The notes under the pieces: generated by a model
Told to the model about the DNA's origin: nothing
The model's database searches: none
Seen by the model: the letters and a program-made list of their open reading frames with translations, nothing else
Shown here: piece after piece, positions 25,199 to 34,474 of the stretch
How the letters are laid out: each line of letters starts with the position of its first letter
How positions within the stretch are numbered: the stretch's first letter is position 1
Translations under genes and position numbers: made by a program
From: JAKFFN01 sp964444305
GTDB taxonomy: Bacteria; Sumerlaeota; Sumerlaeia; Sumerlaeales; Sumerlaeaceae
Length of the DNA: 44,801 bases
Reading direction: 5' to 3'
Assembly (NCBI GenBank): GCA_964444305.1
Contig: CAYUGQ010000004.1
Coordinates: 1-44,801 of the forward strand

Positions 25199-26602
25199 CT
25201 ATCCTCCGCTGGCAGGAACCTTTCCGACTCTCTCAATAAATGGCGTAGGAGCTTCAAAGTTAAATAGCCGCGTATCGGGTACTTCCTCACCATCAGGACC
25301 GAGGAAAACAACCGTCGGCAGGGCCATTACCCCATATTTCTCCTGCAAGCGCAGATACTCGTCGGTCTCATCAGTGCCATCCACGTACAGCTTCACAAAA
25401 CCGCTAAGGGCCTCTTCCACTTCAGGCTGATTAAAGGTCTGATTTTCCAATTGCTTGCAGGCCGCGCACCACTCCGCACCGAAGTCGATAATTATGGGCC
25501 AGTTGTTTTCTCTGGCCATGGCCAGTGCAGCTTCTTCATCTTCCAGCCAGTCAACCGGCGGTGTGTCCAGGGCCGCAGTTGCCGTTCCCGTGGTCATGCC
25601 GGCTGCCGCTGCCTGCCCCCGGCGTTCGGCGGCAGCGATCCGGCGTTCCATAGACGACTGCTCGGCCTTTAGAGTATCAGGCACCACCATGAATGCGACA
25701 ATCCCGGCAACTACGCACAGCAAAACAGCCACGCCGCGCCACGCCCACAACAGGCGAGGCCATTGTCCGCGATCTTTGCTTTTTATCCCGACAAACGCCG
25801 CAAAGATCAGGCATGTCGCGATCAGCATTCCCATGACAAGCAATGTCGGCAACGCCAGGTTCAAGTAATAGAATGCGGCGATGATCAGCACGAGACCCAG
25901 AAATTTCTTAACGTCTTCCATCCAGACGCCTGACTTGGGAACCTTCGTAAGAAACGCCGGAAATGCGCCCAGAACGAGAAACAGCATCCCGAGACCAAGA
26001 GCATACGTAAAGAGCATAACCCCGCCAAGCACAGGCTCGCCCCCCTGTCCGGCCAGGGCAAGAATACCGACAAGCACAGGGCTGCCGCATGGCGACGCTA
26101 CCACCCCGGTGGTGATCCCCAGCAGGAAAGCCCCAACAAAGCCGCCCCGATTTCCACTTCCCTGCATCTTGGCCGCGATGGATGGTGGAAGCTGAAGATT
26201 ATAGAGACCCAGCATGCTGAGCCCCATCGCAATAAAGAGGAATGACAGACCGAGCAAAAACTCTTTCTGCTGCAAAAGCCCGCCAATGGTCCCGCCACTG
26301 AGAGCCACAACCAGACCGAGAACGGTATAAATCGACGCGATACCCAGGACAAATACAAAAGACCGCATGAAGCCGACAATGGGGCGAGAAGTAGCGCTTC
26401 GCGCCCCGATAATGCTCAGCGTGATGGGAATCATCGGATAGACACAGGGGGTAAGACTGACAAGCATACCGCCGAAAAAGATGCCCATTAGCGTCAAAAG
26501 CAGGCCTTGGGCTTCAATGTCTGCCGCCACATTAGCTGCGGACGCCTGCGAAACCAGAATTGTAAAAATACCGATCAGTCCGGCCTGGACGACTCGCTTC
26601 AT
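25199..26602 (-). CDS. DsbD-type thiol:disulfide interchange protein
   Basis: This inner-membrane protein moves electrons from cytoplasmic thioredoxin to the periplasm. The 467 residues contain a signal or first helix. The eight-helix DsbD/CcdA core follows with the paired cysteines C53 (LTPCVYP) and C172 (ASPCGSP). An Ala/Arg-rich linker leads to a C-terminal thioredoxin domain with the motif CAAC (C379, C382) in GAEWCAACKQLEN. The N-terminal immunoglobulin-like alpha domain of classical DsbD is absent, so this is the shorter form, and its client is probably a separate protein. The gene leads the operon with DUF2905 and an ABC ATPase. I avoid a firm symbol because of the missing domain. Confidence 0.93.
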   Translation of the reverse strand: MKRVVQAGLIGIFTILVSQASAANVAADIEAQGLLLTLMGIFFGGMLVSLTPCVYPMIPITLSIIGARSATSRPIVGFMRSFVFVLGIASIYTVLGLVVALSGGTIGGLLQQKEFLLGLSFLFIAMGLSMLGLYNLQLPPSIAAKMQGSGNRGGFVGAFLLGITTGVVASPCGSPVLVGILALAGQGGEPVLGGVMLFTYALGLGMLFLVLGAFPAFLTKVPKSGVWMEDVKKFLGLVLIIAAFYYLNLALPTLLVMGMLIATCLIFAAFVGIKSKDRGQWPRLLWAWRGVAVLLCVVAGIVAFMVVPDTLKAEQSSMERRIAAAERRGQAAAAGMTTGTATAALDTPPVDWLEDEEAALAMARENNWPIIIDFGAEWCAACKQLENQTFNQPEVEEALSGFVKLYVDGTDETDEYLRLQEKYGVMALPTVVFLGPDGEEVPDTRLFNFEAPTPFIERVGKVPASGG

Positions 26603-26784
26603 CTATTAATACACCTGTACCCTATGGATTTGCACCCCCCGGAACCAGATTAACTCTACAGCAGTCCGGCGAATGATTTCACAAATACCCACTTTGACAC
26701 CAGCAACCGGCGCAAGTTTTAAGCTGGCCCGATGTCGCATCAGATATCCTTTCAAGCCGTCTTGAAAAAACCGCCTTAACCCCG

Positions 26785-26827
26785 CTGGATAACCGTACGC
26801 TAACCTTAAATTGAACTTGTTATCCAG
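26785..26827. promoter_or_regulatory. Long-spaced perfect inverted repeat before the FAD/Fe-S dehydrogenase gene
   Basis: CTGGATAAC (26785-26793) and GTTATCCAG (26819-26827) are perfect 9-base inverted arms with centres 34 bases apart, about three helical turns. A TATAAA box follows at 26844-26849. It could be two half-sites for a regulator dimer or tetramer, or a hairpin. No regulator gene is adjacent. Confidence 0.42.
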
Positions 26828-26875
26828 ATCAGGACCTTTCAGATATAAATCAAATTAGCTTTCGGAGTAACCCGT

Positions 26876-29800
26876 TTGCCCTCTGTGACATTACAATCCC
26901 CCGCTACAACTGATAGCGTCGCCAGCGAAACGCGCCTTATCGACGAAGGTCTGCTAGAGAAAGAGCTGTCTGAAGCCGTTGAAGGCGAAGTCCGTTTTGA
27001 TGCCGCCACGAAATCCGTCTATGCCGTAGACGCCTCCAATTATCGCCAGATTCCCATCGGTGTTGTTATCCCCAAACATGAAGACGATGTGCTTCGCGCC
27101 ATGGAAGTCTGTCGCAGGCATAACGCGCCCATCCTGGGCCGCGGGGCAGGCACCAGCATCGCCGGACAATGCTGTAACGTGGCCGTGGTTTTCGATTACT
27201 CCAAGTACATGAACAAGGTGCTGGAGGTCAATCCACAGGACGGATACGCCTGGGTGCAGCCGGGCTGCATTCTTGACGACCTGCGTGCGGCCGCCGAAGA
27301 ACACAACCTGACCTTTGGCCCTGACCCCGCCACCCATGACCGCTGCACCCTTGGCGGCATGATCGGAAACAACTCCTGCGGAGTGCATAGCGTAATGGCC
27401 GGCCGCACTCAGGACAACATCGAGGCGCTGGATATCCTCCTTTATGACGGCACCCGGATGACCGTGGGCGAGACCACACCCGCCGAGTTGGAGGAGAAAA
27501 TCGCCGCCGGTGGCCGCGAGGGCGAGATTTATGCGGCTCTTAAAGAATTGCGATATCGCTTTTCCAATAACGTCCGTCAGCAATTTCCCGTACTTCCCAG
27601 GCTGGTGAGCGGTTATAGCCTGGACGAACTGCTTCCGGAAAACAATTTTCAGGTCGCCCGCGCCCTGGTGGGCACAGAGGGCACCTGCGTCACCATTCTG
27701 CGGGCAAAAGTGCGCCTCGTCCACAGCCCTCCCATCCGCATGCTCATCGTTCTCGGCTATCCGGACGTCTATCATGCGGCGGACCACGTAATGGAAATTC
27801 TCCGCCACAAGCCTGTCGGCCTGGAGGGAATGGATGACTATCTCCTGAACTTCCTGAAGCGCAAGCATGCCCAGAAAGTTGCGGGCAAACCGAAGCCGGT
27901 GGATGTCTTACGTCAGCGCAGCGCCGAGCATATTCTGCCGCCGGGTAACGGCTGGCTGCTGGTGGAATTTGGCGGCGAGACTATCGAAGAGGCTCGCTCC
28001 AAATGCGAAGCCTTGATTGCCGATCTGGCCCACCGCCACAATGCTCCCTCCATGAAAATCATGGAAGACCCGTCCGAGGAACGCACCGTCTGGGATGTGC
28101 GCAAGAGCGGCCTGGGCGCCACTGCTTTTCTCCCCGGCGGTAAAAACACCTGGCCGGGCTGGGAAGATGCTGCCGTGCCGCCGCAGAATCTCGGACAATA
28201 CCTGCGTGAGTTCAATCAGCTCCGCCAGAAGTTTGGGTACGAGTGCGCCATGTACGGTCACTTTGGCGAAGGGTGCATTCACATGCGCATCGACTTCGAC
28301 ATGGTCACCCGTGAAGGCGTGGAAAAGTTTCTTCAATTTATCGATGAAGCCGCTGACCTCGTGGTGCGCTATGGCGGATCCATCTCCGGCGAGCACGGCG
28401 ACGGCCACGCCCGCGCCCACCTTTGGAGCAAAATGTTCGGCCCCGATCTCCTCCATGCCTTCCGCCTGTTCAAAGGCATCTGGGATCCGGGCAACCGCAT
28501 GAACCCCGGAAAGCTGATTGATGCCTACGCACCGGACGACTTTCTGCGCCTTGGGCCCGGCTATAAAAGCTGGAGCGGCGACACCCAGTTTCAATATCCT
28601 GAAAGCGATAACAGTTTTGGTCGCGCTCTGCTGCGGTGTGTCGGCGTGGGGAAATGCCGACGCGTCGATGCAGGTGGCACAATGTGCCCCAGCTTTATGG
28701 TCACCCGCGAAGAAAAGCACAGCACCCGGGGCCGCGCCCACCTGCTGCAGGACATGCTGAAAGGTGACGTGATTGCGGACGGATGGAAAAGCAAAGCCGT
28801 CAAAGAAAGCCTCGACCTCTGCCTCGCGTGTAAAGGCTGCAAGAGCGACTGCCCCGTCAACGTGGACATGGCCACCTATAAAGCGGAATTTCTCTATAAC
28901 TTCTACAAAGGACGATTCCGCCCGGCGGGCAGTTATGCCATGGGCTGGATCTACTGGTGGGCCCGCCTTTCGACGCTCATGCCGCGCATGGTCAATTACT
29001 TCACGAATCATTCGGTAACCGGTCCCCTCATGAAGCGCCTTGGCGGGATCGCCCCGCAGCGTCCCATGCCGCGCTTCGCCGAACAGACATTTAAAAGCTG
29101 GGTCGCCGAGCAGCCAGAAAAACCAGCGCCAGTTTCTCAGAGCACGAATGGGTCCAGTCAGCATTTAACCACCGCTGCAGAAAAAGCCGCCACGGGAACG
29201 GGCATCTACTCCCCCGACAGCGGCAAACCCTGCCCGCCCGAACAGACAGAAACTACGCGCGTAATCCTTTGGGCAGACACCTTTAACAATCACTTCACTC
29301 CGGCCACGCTGCGCGCGGCTTATGAAGTTCTCGAAGATGCCGGGTTCACTGTCAGTGTTCCTCAGCAGTCTCTTTGTTGCGGACGCCCGCTGTACGACCA
29401 CGGTTTCCTGGGCATGGCTCGCAAGCTGTTGCAGGAAATTATGACCGTCATGCGACCCGAGATCGACGCCGGCACGCCTATCGTCGGGCTGGAACCAAGC
29501 TGCGTTGCCGTTTTCCGCGATGAACTGGTGAACATGTTCGCCGATGATCCCATCGCCCAGCGCCTCAGCAGCCAGGTATTTACGCTGTCAGAATTTTTGG
29601 CCCGTTACGCGCCCGACTGGCAGCCCGGATATCTCGACGGCAAAGCTCTTCTCCATCTCCATTGCCATCAGAAAAGTGCCCTCACAACAGCCCCTGATGA
29701 ACACATCTTGCGCCAGACCGGTCTGCACATCAACATTCCCGACAGCGGCTGTTGCGGTATGGCGGGAGCCTTTGGTTTCGCTAAGGAGAATTACGATGTT

Positions 29801-29983
29801 TCTGTCGCCGTAGGTGAGCGGGTATTACTGCCGGCGGCACGAGAGGCTTCGGAAGACACCCTCATCGTCACCGATGGCTTTAGCTGTCGTGAGCAGGTCG
29901 AACAACTTTCCGGACGCAAAGCACTCCACCTTGCCCAAGTACTTAACCGAGCCGTCAAAGCGAGGAATTCCGGTCAGCAATGA
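26876..29983 (+). CDS. FAD-linked / Fe-S 2-hydroxyacid dehydrogenase fusion (YdiJ-like)
   Basis: This 1035-residue fusion resembles E. coli YdiJ and other D-2-hydroxyacid dehydrogenases. An N-terminal GlcD-type FAD domain (about 55-195) holds ILGRGAGTSIAGQCC and TLGGMIGNNSCG. The FAD-oxidase C-terminal domain follows (about 280-545, with GSISGEHGDGHAR). A 4Fe-4S ferredoxin-like region contains C588...C606 and CLACKGCKSDCPV near 648. A C-terminal cysteine-rich CCG module has LCCGRPL (about 834), HCHQKS (about 929) and GCCGMAGAFGF (about 957). This module set is complete. The substrate may be D-lactate, glycolate or D-2-hydroxyglutarate, and sequence does not decide. The TTG start has GGAG 8 bases upstream. 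A 4-base ATGA overlap couples it to the next gene. Confidence 0.93.
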   Translation: MPSVTLQSPATTDSVASETRLIDEGLLEKELSEAVEGEVRFDAATKSVYAVDASNYRQIPIGVVIPKHEDDVLRAMEVCRRHNAPILGRGAGTSIAGQCCNVAVVFDYSKYMNKVLEVNPQDGYAWVQPGCILDDLRAAAEEHNLTFGPDPATHDRCTLGGMIGNNSCGVHSVMAGRTQDNIEALDILLYDGTRMTVGETTPAELEEKIAAGGREGEIYAALKELRYRFSNNVRQQFPVLPRLVSGYSLDELLPENNFQVARALVGTEGTCVTILRAKVRLVHSPPIRMLIVLGYPDVYHAADHVMEILRHKPVGLEGMDDYLLNFLKRKHAQKVAGKPKPVDVLRQRSAEHILPPGNGWLLVEFGGETIEEARSKCEALIADLAHRHNAPSMKIMEDPSEERTVWDVRKSGLGATAFLPGGKNTWPGWEDAAVPPQNLGQYLREFNQLRQKFGYECAMYGHFGEGCIHMRIDFDMVTREGVEKFLQFIDEAADLVVRYGGSISGEHGDGHARAHLWSKMFGPDLLHAFRLFKGIWDPGNRMNPGKLIDAYAPDDFLRLGPGYKSWSGDTQFQYPESDNSFGRALLRCVGVGKCRRVDAGGTMCPSFMVTREEKHSTRGRAHLLQDMLKGDVIADGWKSKAVKESLDLCLACKGCKSDCPVNVDMATYKAEFLYNFYKGRFRPAGSYAMGWIYWWARLSTLMPRMVNYFTNHSVTGPLMKRLGGIAPQRPMPRFAEQTFKSWVAEQPEKPAPVSQSTNGSSQHLTTAAEKAATGTGIYSPDSGKPCPPEQTETTRVILWADTFNNHFTPATLRAAYEVLEDAGFTVSVPQQSLCCGRPLYDHGFLGMARKLLQEIMTVMRPEIDAGTPIVGLEPSCVAVFRDELVNMFADDPIAQRLSSQVFTLSEFLARYAPDWQPGYLDGKALLHLHCHQKSALTTAPDEHILRQTGLHINIPDSGCCGMAGAFGFAKENYDVSVAVGERVLLPAAREASEDTLIVTDGFSCREQVEQLSGRKALHLAQVLNRAVKARNSGQQ

Positions 29984-31167
29984 CAGCCACCAGCGCCTCC
30001 CGCAATAAACAAAGCCGCTACCGGATTCTCCGCATGATCACGTGGCTCCCCCAGGGGGGGATCGAACGCAAGATCGTGGCCGTGCTGCCAAAGCTAAACC
30101 CCGAACTCTTCGACGTCCATCTCTGCTGCATCCGCGAACGTGGTGCCCTCGCCGACGATCTCGAACGCCAAGGCGTACCCGTGCATTTGATCCCGTTCAA
30201 AAGCCGCCTCGATCCCTTCGCCATCATGCGTCTGCGCCGGCTGACGAAAGAGCTGAACATTGATCTGATCCACAGCCACATGTACCGCGCAAACACCCCC
30301 GCCACGGCCCTCAAAGTCCTCGACTCAAACCTCCGCGTTATTGGTCATTACCACAACGTCAACACATGGGAATCGCCCCGCCAGCGCAAGATGGATCGCT
30401 TTATGGCTATGCGGCGAGACATGAACGTCGCCGTAAGCGAAGCCGTGCGCGAAAACGTCGTCGATAATCTCGACATTCCGGAAGAGATCACGACAACCCT
30501 GTACAACTGCGTTGACCTGGACGAATTCCGCCGTCTTTCTTCCGACGAGAGAACCACACTTCGCGACGACCTGGGCATTGCCCACACCGACAAAGTCATC
30601 ATCATGGTCGCCCGGGTGGTACGTCAAAAAAACCAGCGCCTCGTCATTGAAACCGCACCCGAAATTCTCCGGACATGTCCCGAAGCACGCTTCGTTTTTG
30701 TCGGAGGCGGCCCCGATGAAGAAGAAATTAAAACCCTGGCCAAAGACACCGGCATCGCCGAACGCTGCATTTTCCTTGGCCGCCGGGATGACGTCCCCCG
30801 CCTCCTCGGCGCGTCTGATGTCGCAATCCTTCCCTCCTTCAAAGAAGGTTTTTCCAATGCCGTCCTCGAAGCCATGGCCTGCGGTCTTCCGGTCATCGCC
30901 AGCGACGTCGGCGGCAATGCGGAAATTATTGATCCGGGGATCAACGGCTATCTGCTCGAAACCACCTCCGACGCAGCATCCCCCTATGGCATCGCCATAC
31001 CCACTCCACAATTCCCGCGCCTGCTAAAACGCCTGTTGACGGACGACGACCACCGTATGCATCTGGGTCAAGCCGCATGGGATCGCTCTCGCCATTACGG
31101 CATCGACGCCATGGTTCGCGAAGTCGAACAACTCTATCTCGAAGTGCTGGAGGACAGCAATGGTTAA
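29980..31167 (+). CDS. Glycosyltransferase family 4 (GT-B)
   Basis: This 395-residue retaining glycosyltransferase has two Rossmann domains. The N-terminal domain recognises the acceptor (GGIERKIVAVLPKLNPELFDVHLCC; SHMYRANTPATALKV). The C-terminal domain binds the nucleotide sugar (VARVVRQKNQRLVIET, FVGGGPDEEEIKTLA). The GT4 ExxxxxxxE motif is present in KEGFSNAVLEAMACGLPVIASDVGGNAEII. The ATG overlaps the end of the dehydrogenase gene by 4 bases. The last 8 bases overlap glgC. Sugar and acceptor are unknown. Close coupling to glgC could mean an ADP-glucose or related donor, but that is a guess from position only. Confidence 0.92.
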   Translation: MTATSASRNKQSRYRILRMITWLPQGGIERKIVAVLPKLNPELFDVHLCCIRERGALADDLERQGVPVHLIPFKSRLDPFAIMRLRRLTKELNIDLIHSHMYRANTPATALKVLDSNLRVIGHYHNVNTWESPRQRKMDRFMAMRRDMNVAVSEAVRENVVDNLDIPEEITTTLYNCVDLDEFRRLSSDERTTLRDDLGIAHTDKVIIMVARVVRQKNQRLVIETAPEILRTCPEARFVFVGGGPDEEEIKTLAKDTGIAERCIFLGRRDDVPRLLGASDVAILPSFKEGFSNAVLEAMACGLPVIASDVGGNAEIIDPGINGYLLETTSDAASPYGIAIPTPQFPRLLKRLLTDDDHRMHLGQAAWDRSRHYGIDAMVREVEQLYLEVLEDSNG

Positions 31168-32449
31168 AGATAACTGGAGCGAAATGATCGCGATTGTTCT
31201 AGGTGGTGGCCGAGGCACACGCCTCTCTCCCCTGACAACCTACCGCAGCAAACCGGCCGTTCCCCTGGCGGGAAAATATCGCCTTGTCGACGTCCCCATC
31301 AGCAACTGCATCAATTCCGGGATACGACGGATCTATGTGCTCACCCAGTTTAACAGCGCATCATTAAACCGGCATATCGCCAACACATACAAATTCGACG
31401 ACTTCTCCGGCGGCTGGGTGGAAGTGCTGGCCGCCGAGCAGACCCCCGAAACCGAGGCCTGGTTCCAGGGCACAGCCGATGCCGTGCGCCGCTCCATCAA
31501 ACACATCACAGACAAGCCATCCAGCCATGTCCTAATCCTCAGCGGTGACGCCCTTTACCGACAGGATTATGAAGAAGTTCTTCGCCAGCACACTGCCGAC
31601 AACGCCGAAATAACCGTCTGCTGCAAACTGGTCAATGAAGAGCAGGCCAGCGATTTTGGAATCGTACAGGTCGATCACAGCCGCAACATCATCGGCTTTA
31701 CAGAGAAGCCCAAAGGTGATGCCATCCCGCCCCTAAAGGTCGACGCAAGCGTGATCAGCGAGGCCGGCCTTTCCGGTGACAGCACGGCTCGCCCTTACCT
31801 CGCCAGCATGGGCATTTACCTGTTTAATACCGCCACCCTGTTGGAGATTCTCCAGGAAAATCAGGACGAAGATTTCGGCAAGCAGATCATCCCATGGGCT
31901 ATGGAAAAGTACAAAACTGTGGCCAACCTTTTTGACGGCTACTGGGAAGACATTGGAACAATCCACGCCTTCTTCAAAGCCAACCTTGACCTGCTTGAGG
32001 ACAATCCAGAGTTCAGTTTTTTCCATCCCACTCTGCCAATTTTCACCCACTCGCGCCTGCTGCCAAGCTCAGAGGTGGTCAATTCGAAACTGCACCGTGT
32101 GATGCTGGCCGAAGGCTGCATGGTGCGAAATGCCACCCTCCACAATTGCATCATAGGCATACGCTCCATGATTCGCGAAGGTGCCGACCTGGAGAACGTG
32201 GTCATGATGGGAACTGACTATTATGAAGACATCTACTGCAGCAGTTCATCCGAACGGATCAACGTCGGCATCGGCCGGAACGTCGTTATCCGCAATGCGA
32301 TCGTGGACAAAAATGCCCGCATCGGTGAAGGAGCTCGCATAACTAACGAAGCCGGCATCCAGGACGTGGATGCGGAAACCCACAGCATTAAAGACGGTGT
32401 AATCATCATCAGGAAAAATGCCGTCATCCCCTCTGGCACGGTGATCTAG
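31160..32449 (+). CDS. glgC: Glucose-1-phosphate adenylyltransferase
   Basis: GlgC makes ADP-glucose from glucose-1-phosphate and ATP, the first committed step of glycogen synthesis. The 429-residue length is normal. The nucleotide-binding loop is VLGGGRGTRLSPLT near residues 13-26. YRSKPAVPLAGKYRLVDVPISNC follows, as do the catalytic-metal region LSGDALYRQDY and the sugar-binding GFTEKPK. The C-terminal part is a left-handed beta-helix. The ATG lies inside the preceding glycosyltransferase gene (8-base overlap), so the two are coupled. No glycogen synthase or branching enzyme is in the window. A strong hairpin follows the gene. Confidence 0.96.
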   Translation: MVKDNWSEMIAIVLGGGRGTRLSPLTTYRSKPAVPLAGKYRLVDVPISNCINSGIRRIYVLTQFNSASLNRHIANTYKFDDFSGGWVEVLAAEQTPETEAWFQGTADAVRRSIKHITDKPSSHVLILSGDALYRQDYEEVLRQHTADNAEITVCCKLVNEEQASDFGIVQVDHSRNIIGFTEKPKGDAIPPLKVDASVISEAGLSGDSTARPYLASMGIYLFNTATLLEILQENQDEDFGKQIIPWAMEKYKTVANLFDGYWEDIGTIHAFFKANLDLLEDNPEFSFFHPTLPIFTHSRLLPSSEVVNSKLHRVMLAEGCMVRNATLHNCIIGIRSMIREGADLENVVMMGTDYYEDIYCSSSSERINVGIGRNVVIRNAIVDKNARIGEGARITNEAGIQDVDAETHSIKDGVIIIRKNAVIPSGTVI

Positions 32450-32489
32450 CGCGCGCCCCCTCAACACGTTTTTAAATCCCCCGATAACG

Positions 32490-32524
32490 GAAAGTGCGGT
32501 AGCCGAATTGGCCACCGCATTTTC
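32490..32524. terminator. Bidirectional hairpin terminator between glgC and the M16 pair
   Basis: The arms 32490-32504 and 32510-32524 pair over 15 bases with one G-U and one A-C, around the loop GAATT. The outer stem is AAA/TTT-rich, so each strand ends the hairpin in T residues. It sits between two convergent genes and can end both transcripts. Confidence 0.7.
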
Positions 32525-32569
32525 AATTGATCAGAGATTGCCGGTTTTGAATCCGTTCAAGTAACGGTA

Positions 32570-34474
32570 CTATTCCTCCAGAACCCATTCCGTCACCGGA
32601 CCAAACTGCTCCAGCTCTCCGCCCATCTCATCCGGATTTCCCAGCACATAGATAATCATGTTATCCGGCTGCAAAAGTTCACGCGCCACTTGGTTCACCT
32701 CTTCCTGCGTCACACTGCTAACCCGCTCCGCAAACGTCTGCAGGTAGTCCGCAGTGTAGCCCCGAAAGTCATACTCCATGGTCAATGAAACCACATTGCG
32801 CGGCGTTTGAAATCCCGACACAAACGTAAAGATCACATCGCGCCGAGCCGTTTCCAGCTCTTCTTCGTTGATTCCGTTCTCGGCAATCTCTCGCGTCACA
32901 TTCAGCATTTCTCGGATAGCCGCCAGCGTCGTAGACGGCTGAGTCGCAGCAATGCCCGCAAACAGACCCACCGGGTCATCCGAGAAAACCCCGCCGCCAG
33001 TCCCATAAGCAAAACCATGCTTCGTGCGAACCACGTTCATCAGGCGAGACGAAAAACCGCCGGTTCCATACACACTGTTCATTACGTTCACCGCATAGGC
33101 CTTAGGCGAACGACGCTCGATACCCAGATGGCCCATCCGGACCTGGCTCTGCGCTGTAGCGCGCCGCGTCAGGTAAACACCGCTGCTCGCGACAGGCTCA
33201 TCAATAGCAGGCGGCATCGCAACCCGGTCGCCGGCAGGACGATCCCAGCCGGCAAAAGCCTGCTCCACCATCTGCCGTGCATCGCCCTCGCTGATGTCCC
33301 CACTCACCCCAATCCAAACGCTGGACGGGCGATAGCGCTCTTCATAAAACCGGCGGACGTCATCCAGAGAAATCGCGTTCAGCGTCCCACTGGTCACCAC
33401 CCGCGCCAGCGGATAATCCGGCCCATACACTATGCGCCGAAACTCCCGCCGCGAAACTTCCTGCGGGTTGTCATTTCGACGTCGCCACTGTTCCAGGGCC
33501 AGCCCCCGCTCCTGTTCAAATTTCCGATCATTCAGGCGCGGGCGCATCAGCATGTCCGCCAGAATCTCCACCGCCGCCTCAGCCCGGTCGGTCAGTGCGA
33601 ACACACGTCCCCGCACAAACTCGCGCTCCGCAGAAAGCTCAATTTCCGCCCCGATCTGATCAAGCGCTTTGTCAACTTCATCCGGGCTACGGTCGCCCGC
33701 CCCACCACTGCGAAGAGTTTTCTGCGTAAGCAGCGCCAGCCCCAGCTTATCCGCCGGATCAGCGTTTTCTCCCGCATCAATCAGAAGGGTAATTTCAACC
33801 CGGGGTAGATCCCGGCTTTCATAATGGTAAAATTTCATCCCGTTGCTGAGCGTCGTTTGCGACACATCGGGAATGGTCGCCTCCAGCGACGGCGGCGTTA
33901 GAGCGCTTGCCAGCATAGGCACCGTAGCATTGCCTCGGGTGACGGTTTCCATTTTACCGAGGTTTGCCGGCGGAAGAAAACTGACGTCATCAGCATCCGC
34001 AACGGATTCTTCCTGACTGGCCTGTTCCTGCACCTCATCCAGTGGCGTTGCCTCACCCGCATCAGGCGCTGAGTCCGGCGCAGCAGATTCTTCAGTTCCT
34101 GTTGTCCTGATAACTTCGCCTTCCAGCGGCATCATCTGCATCGGAACCAGGTTGGCTTCCTGCGATGCCGTGGTCGTTTCATTCTCACCGGTAACAGGGA
34201 GATCCTGAGAACGCCGGGCCTGAAATTCTGCCGGAGTCAGTTCAATGCGCCCACTTTCGGTGCGCGTGCGGTCCGCAGCCGTTCCCGTGGTCAATTGCAC
34301 CGCCGGTGCACGCGTCCCCGGAATCGAGATTTCAATAGGAGTATTCGGTTGTGCCTGCCGCGCAGATGGCGTCGATTCCTCCACTTGGATCTGCGTTTGC
34401 GCAGACACCAGGCTCACACTGCCCAGAACACAAAATGCAAATACGGCCGCGAAACTTTTTCCCGTAGTCATCAC
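32570..34474 (-). CDS. M16 peptidase-like subunit lacking the zinc motif
   Basis: This 634-residue exported protein has the M16 (pitrilysin/MPP) fold. The signal peptide covers about residues 1-25. A long acidic, Thr/Ser/Glu-rich low-complexity stretch fills about 26-180, and the two M16 domains cover about 200-630. Where active members have HxxEH, this protein reads LALLTQKT (about 246-253), so it cannot bind the zinc. The later R/Y region (TKHGFAYGTGGGVFSDD) is kept. This matches the alpha-type partner in two-subunit M16 proteases. The GTG start overlaps the stop of the upstream active subunit by 3 bases (GTGA), so the pair is cotranslated. Its likely job is substrate binding within a heterodimer. 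Confidence 0.9.
   Translation of the reverse strand: MMTTGKSFAAVFAFCVLGSVSLVSAQTQIQVEESTPSARQAQPNTPIEISIPGTRAPAVQLTTGTAADRTRTESGRIELTPAEFQARRSQDLPVTGENETTTASQEANLVPMQMMPLEGEVIRTTGTEESAAPDSAPDAGEATPLDEVQEQASQEESVADADDVSFLPPANLGKMETVTRGNATVPMLASALTPPSLEATIPDVSQTTLSNGMKFYHYESRDLPRVEITLLIDAGENADPADKLGLALLTQKTLRSGGAGDRSPDEVDKALDQIGAEIELSAEREFVRGRVFALTDRAEAAVEILADMLMRPRLNDRKFEQERGLALEQWRRRNDNPQEVSRREFRRIVYGPDYPLARVVTSGTLNAISLDDVRRFYEERYRPSSVWIGVSGDISEGDARQMVEQAFAGWDRPAGDRVAMPPAIDEPVASSGVYLTRRATAQSQVRMGHLGIERRSPKAYAVNVMNSVYGTGGFSSRLMNVVRTKHGFAYGTGGGVFSDDPVGLFAGIAATQPSTTLAAIREMLNVTREIAENGINEEELETARRDVIFTFVSGFQTPRNVVSLTMEYDFRGYTADYLQTFAERVSSVTQEEVNQVARELLQPDNMIIYVLGNPDEMGGELEQFGPVTEWVLEE

Noticed and set aside
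27908..29164. A 418-codon minus-strand frame opposite the FAD/Fe-S dehydrogenase
   Set aside because: The plus-strand protein has every expected motif, and the reverse frame matches nothing.
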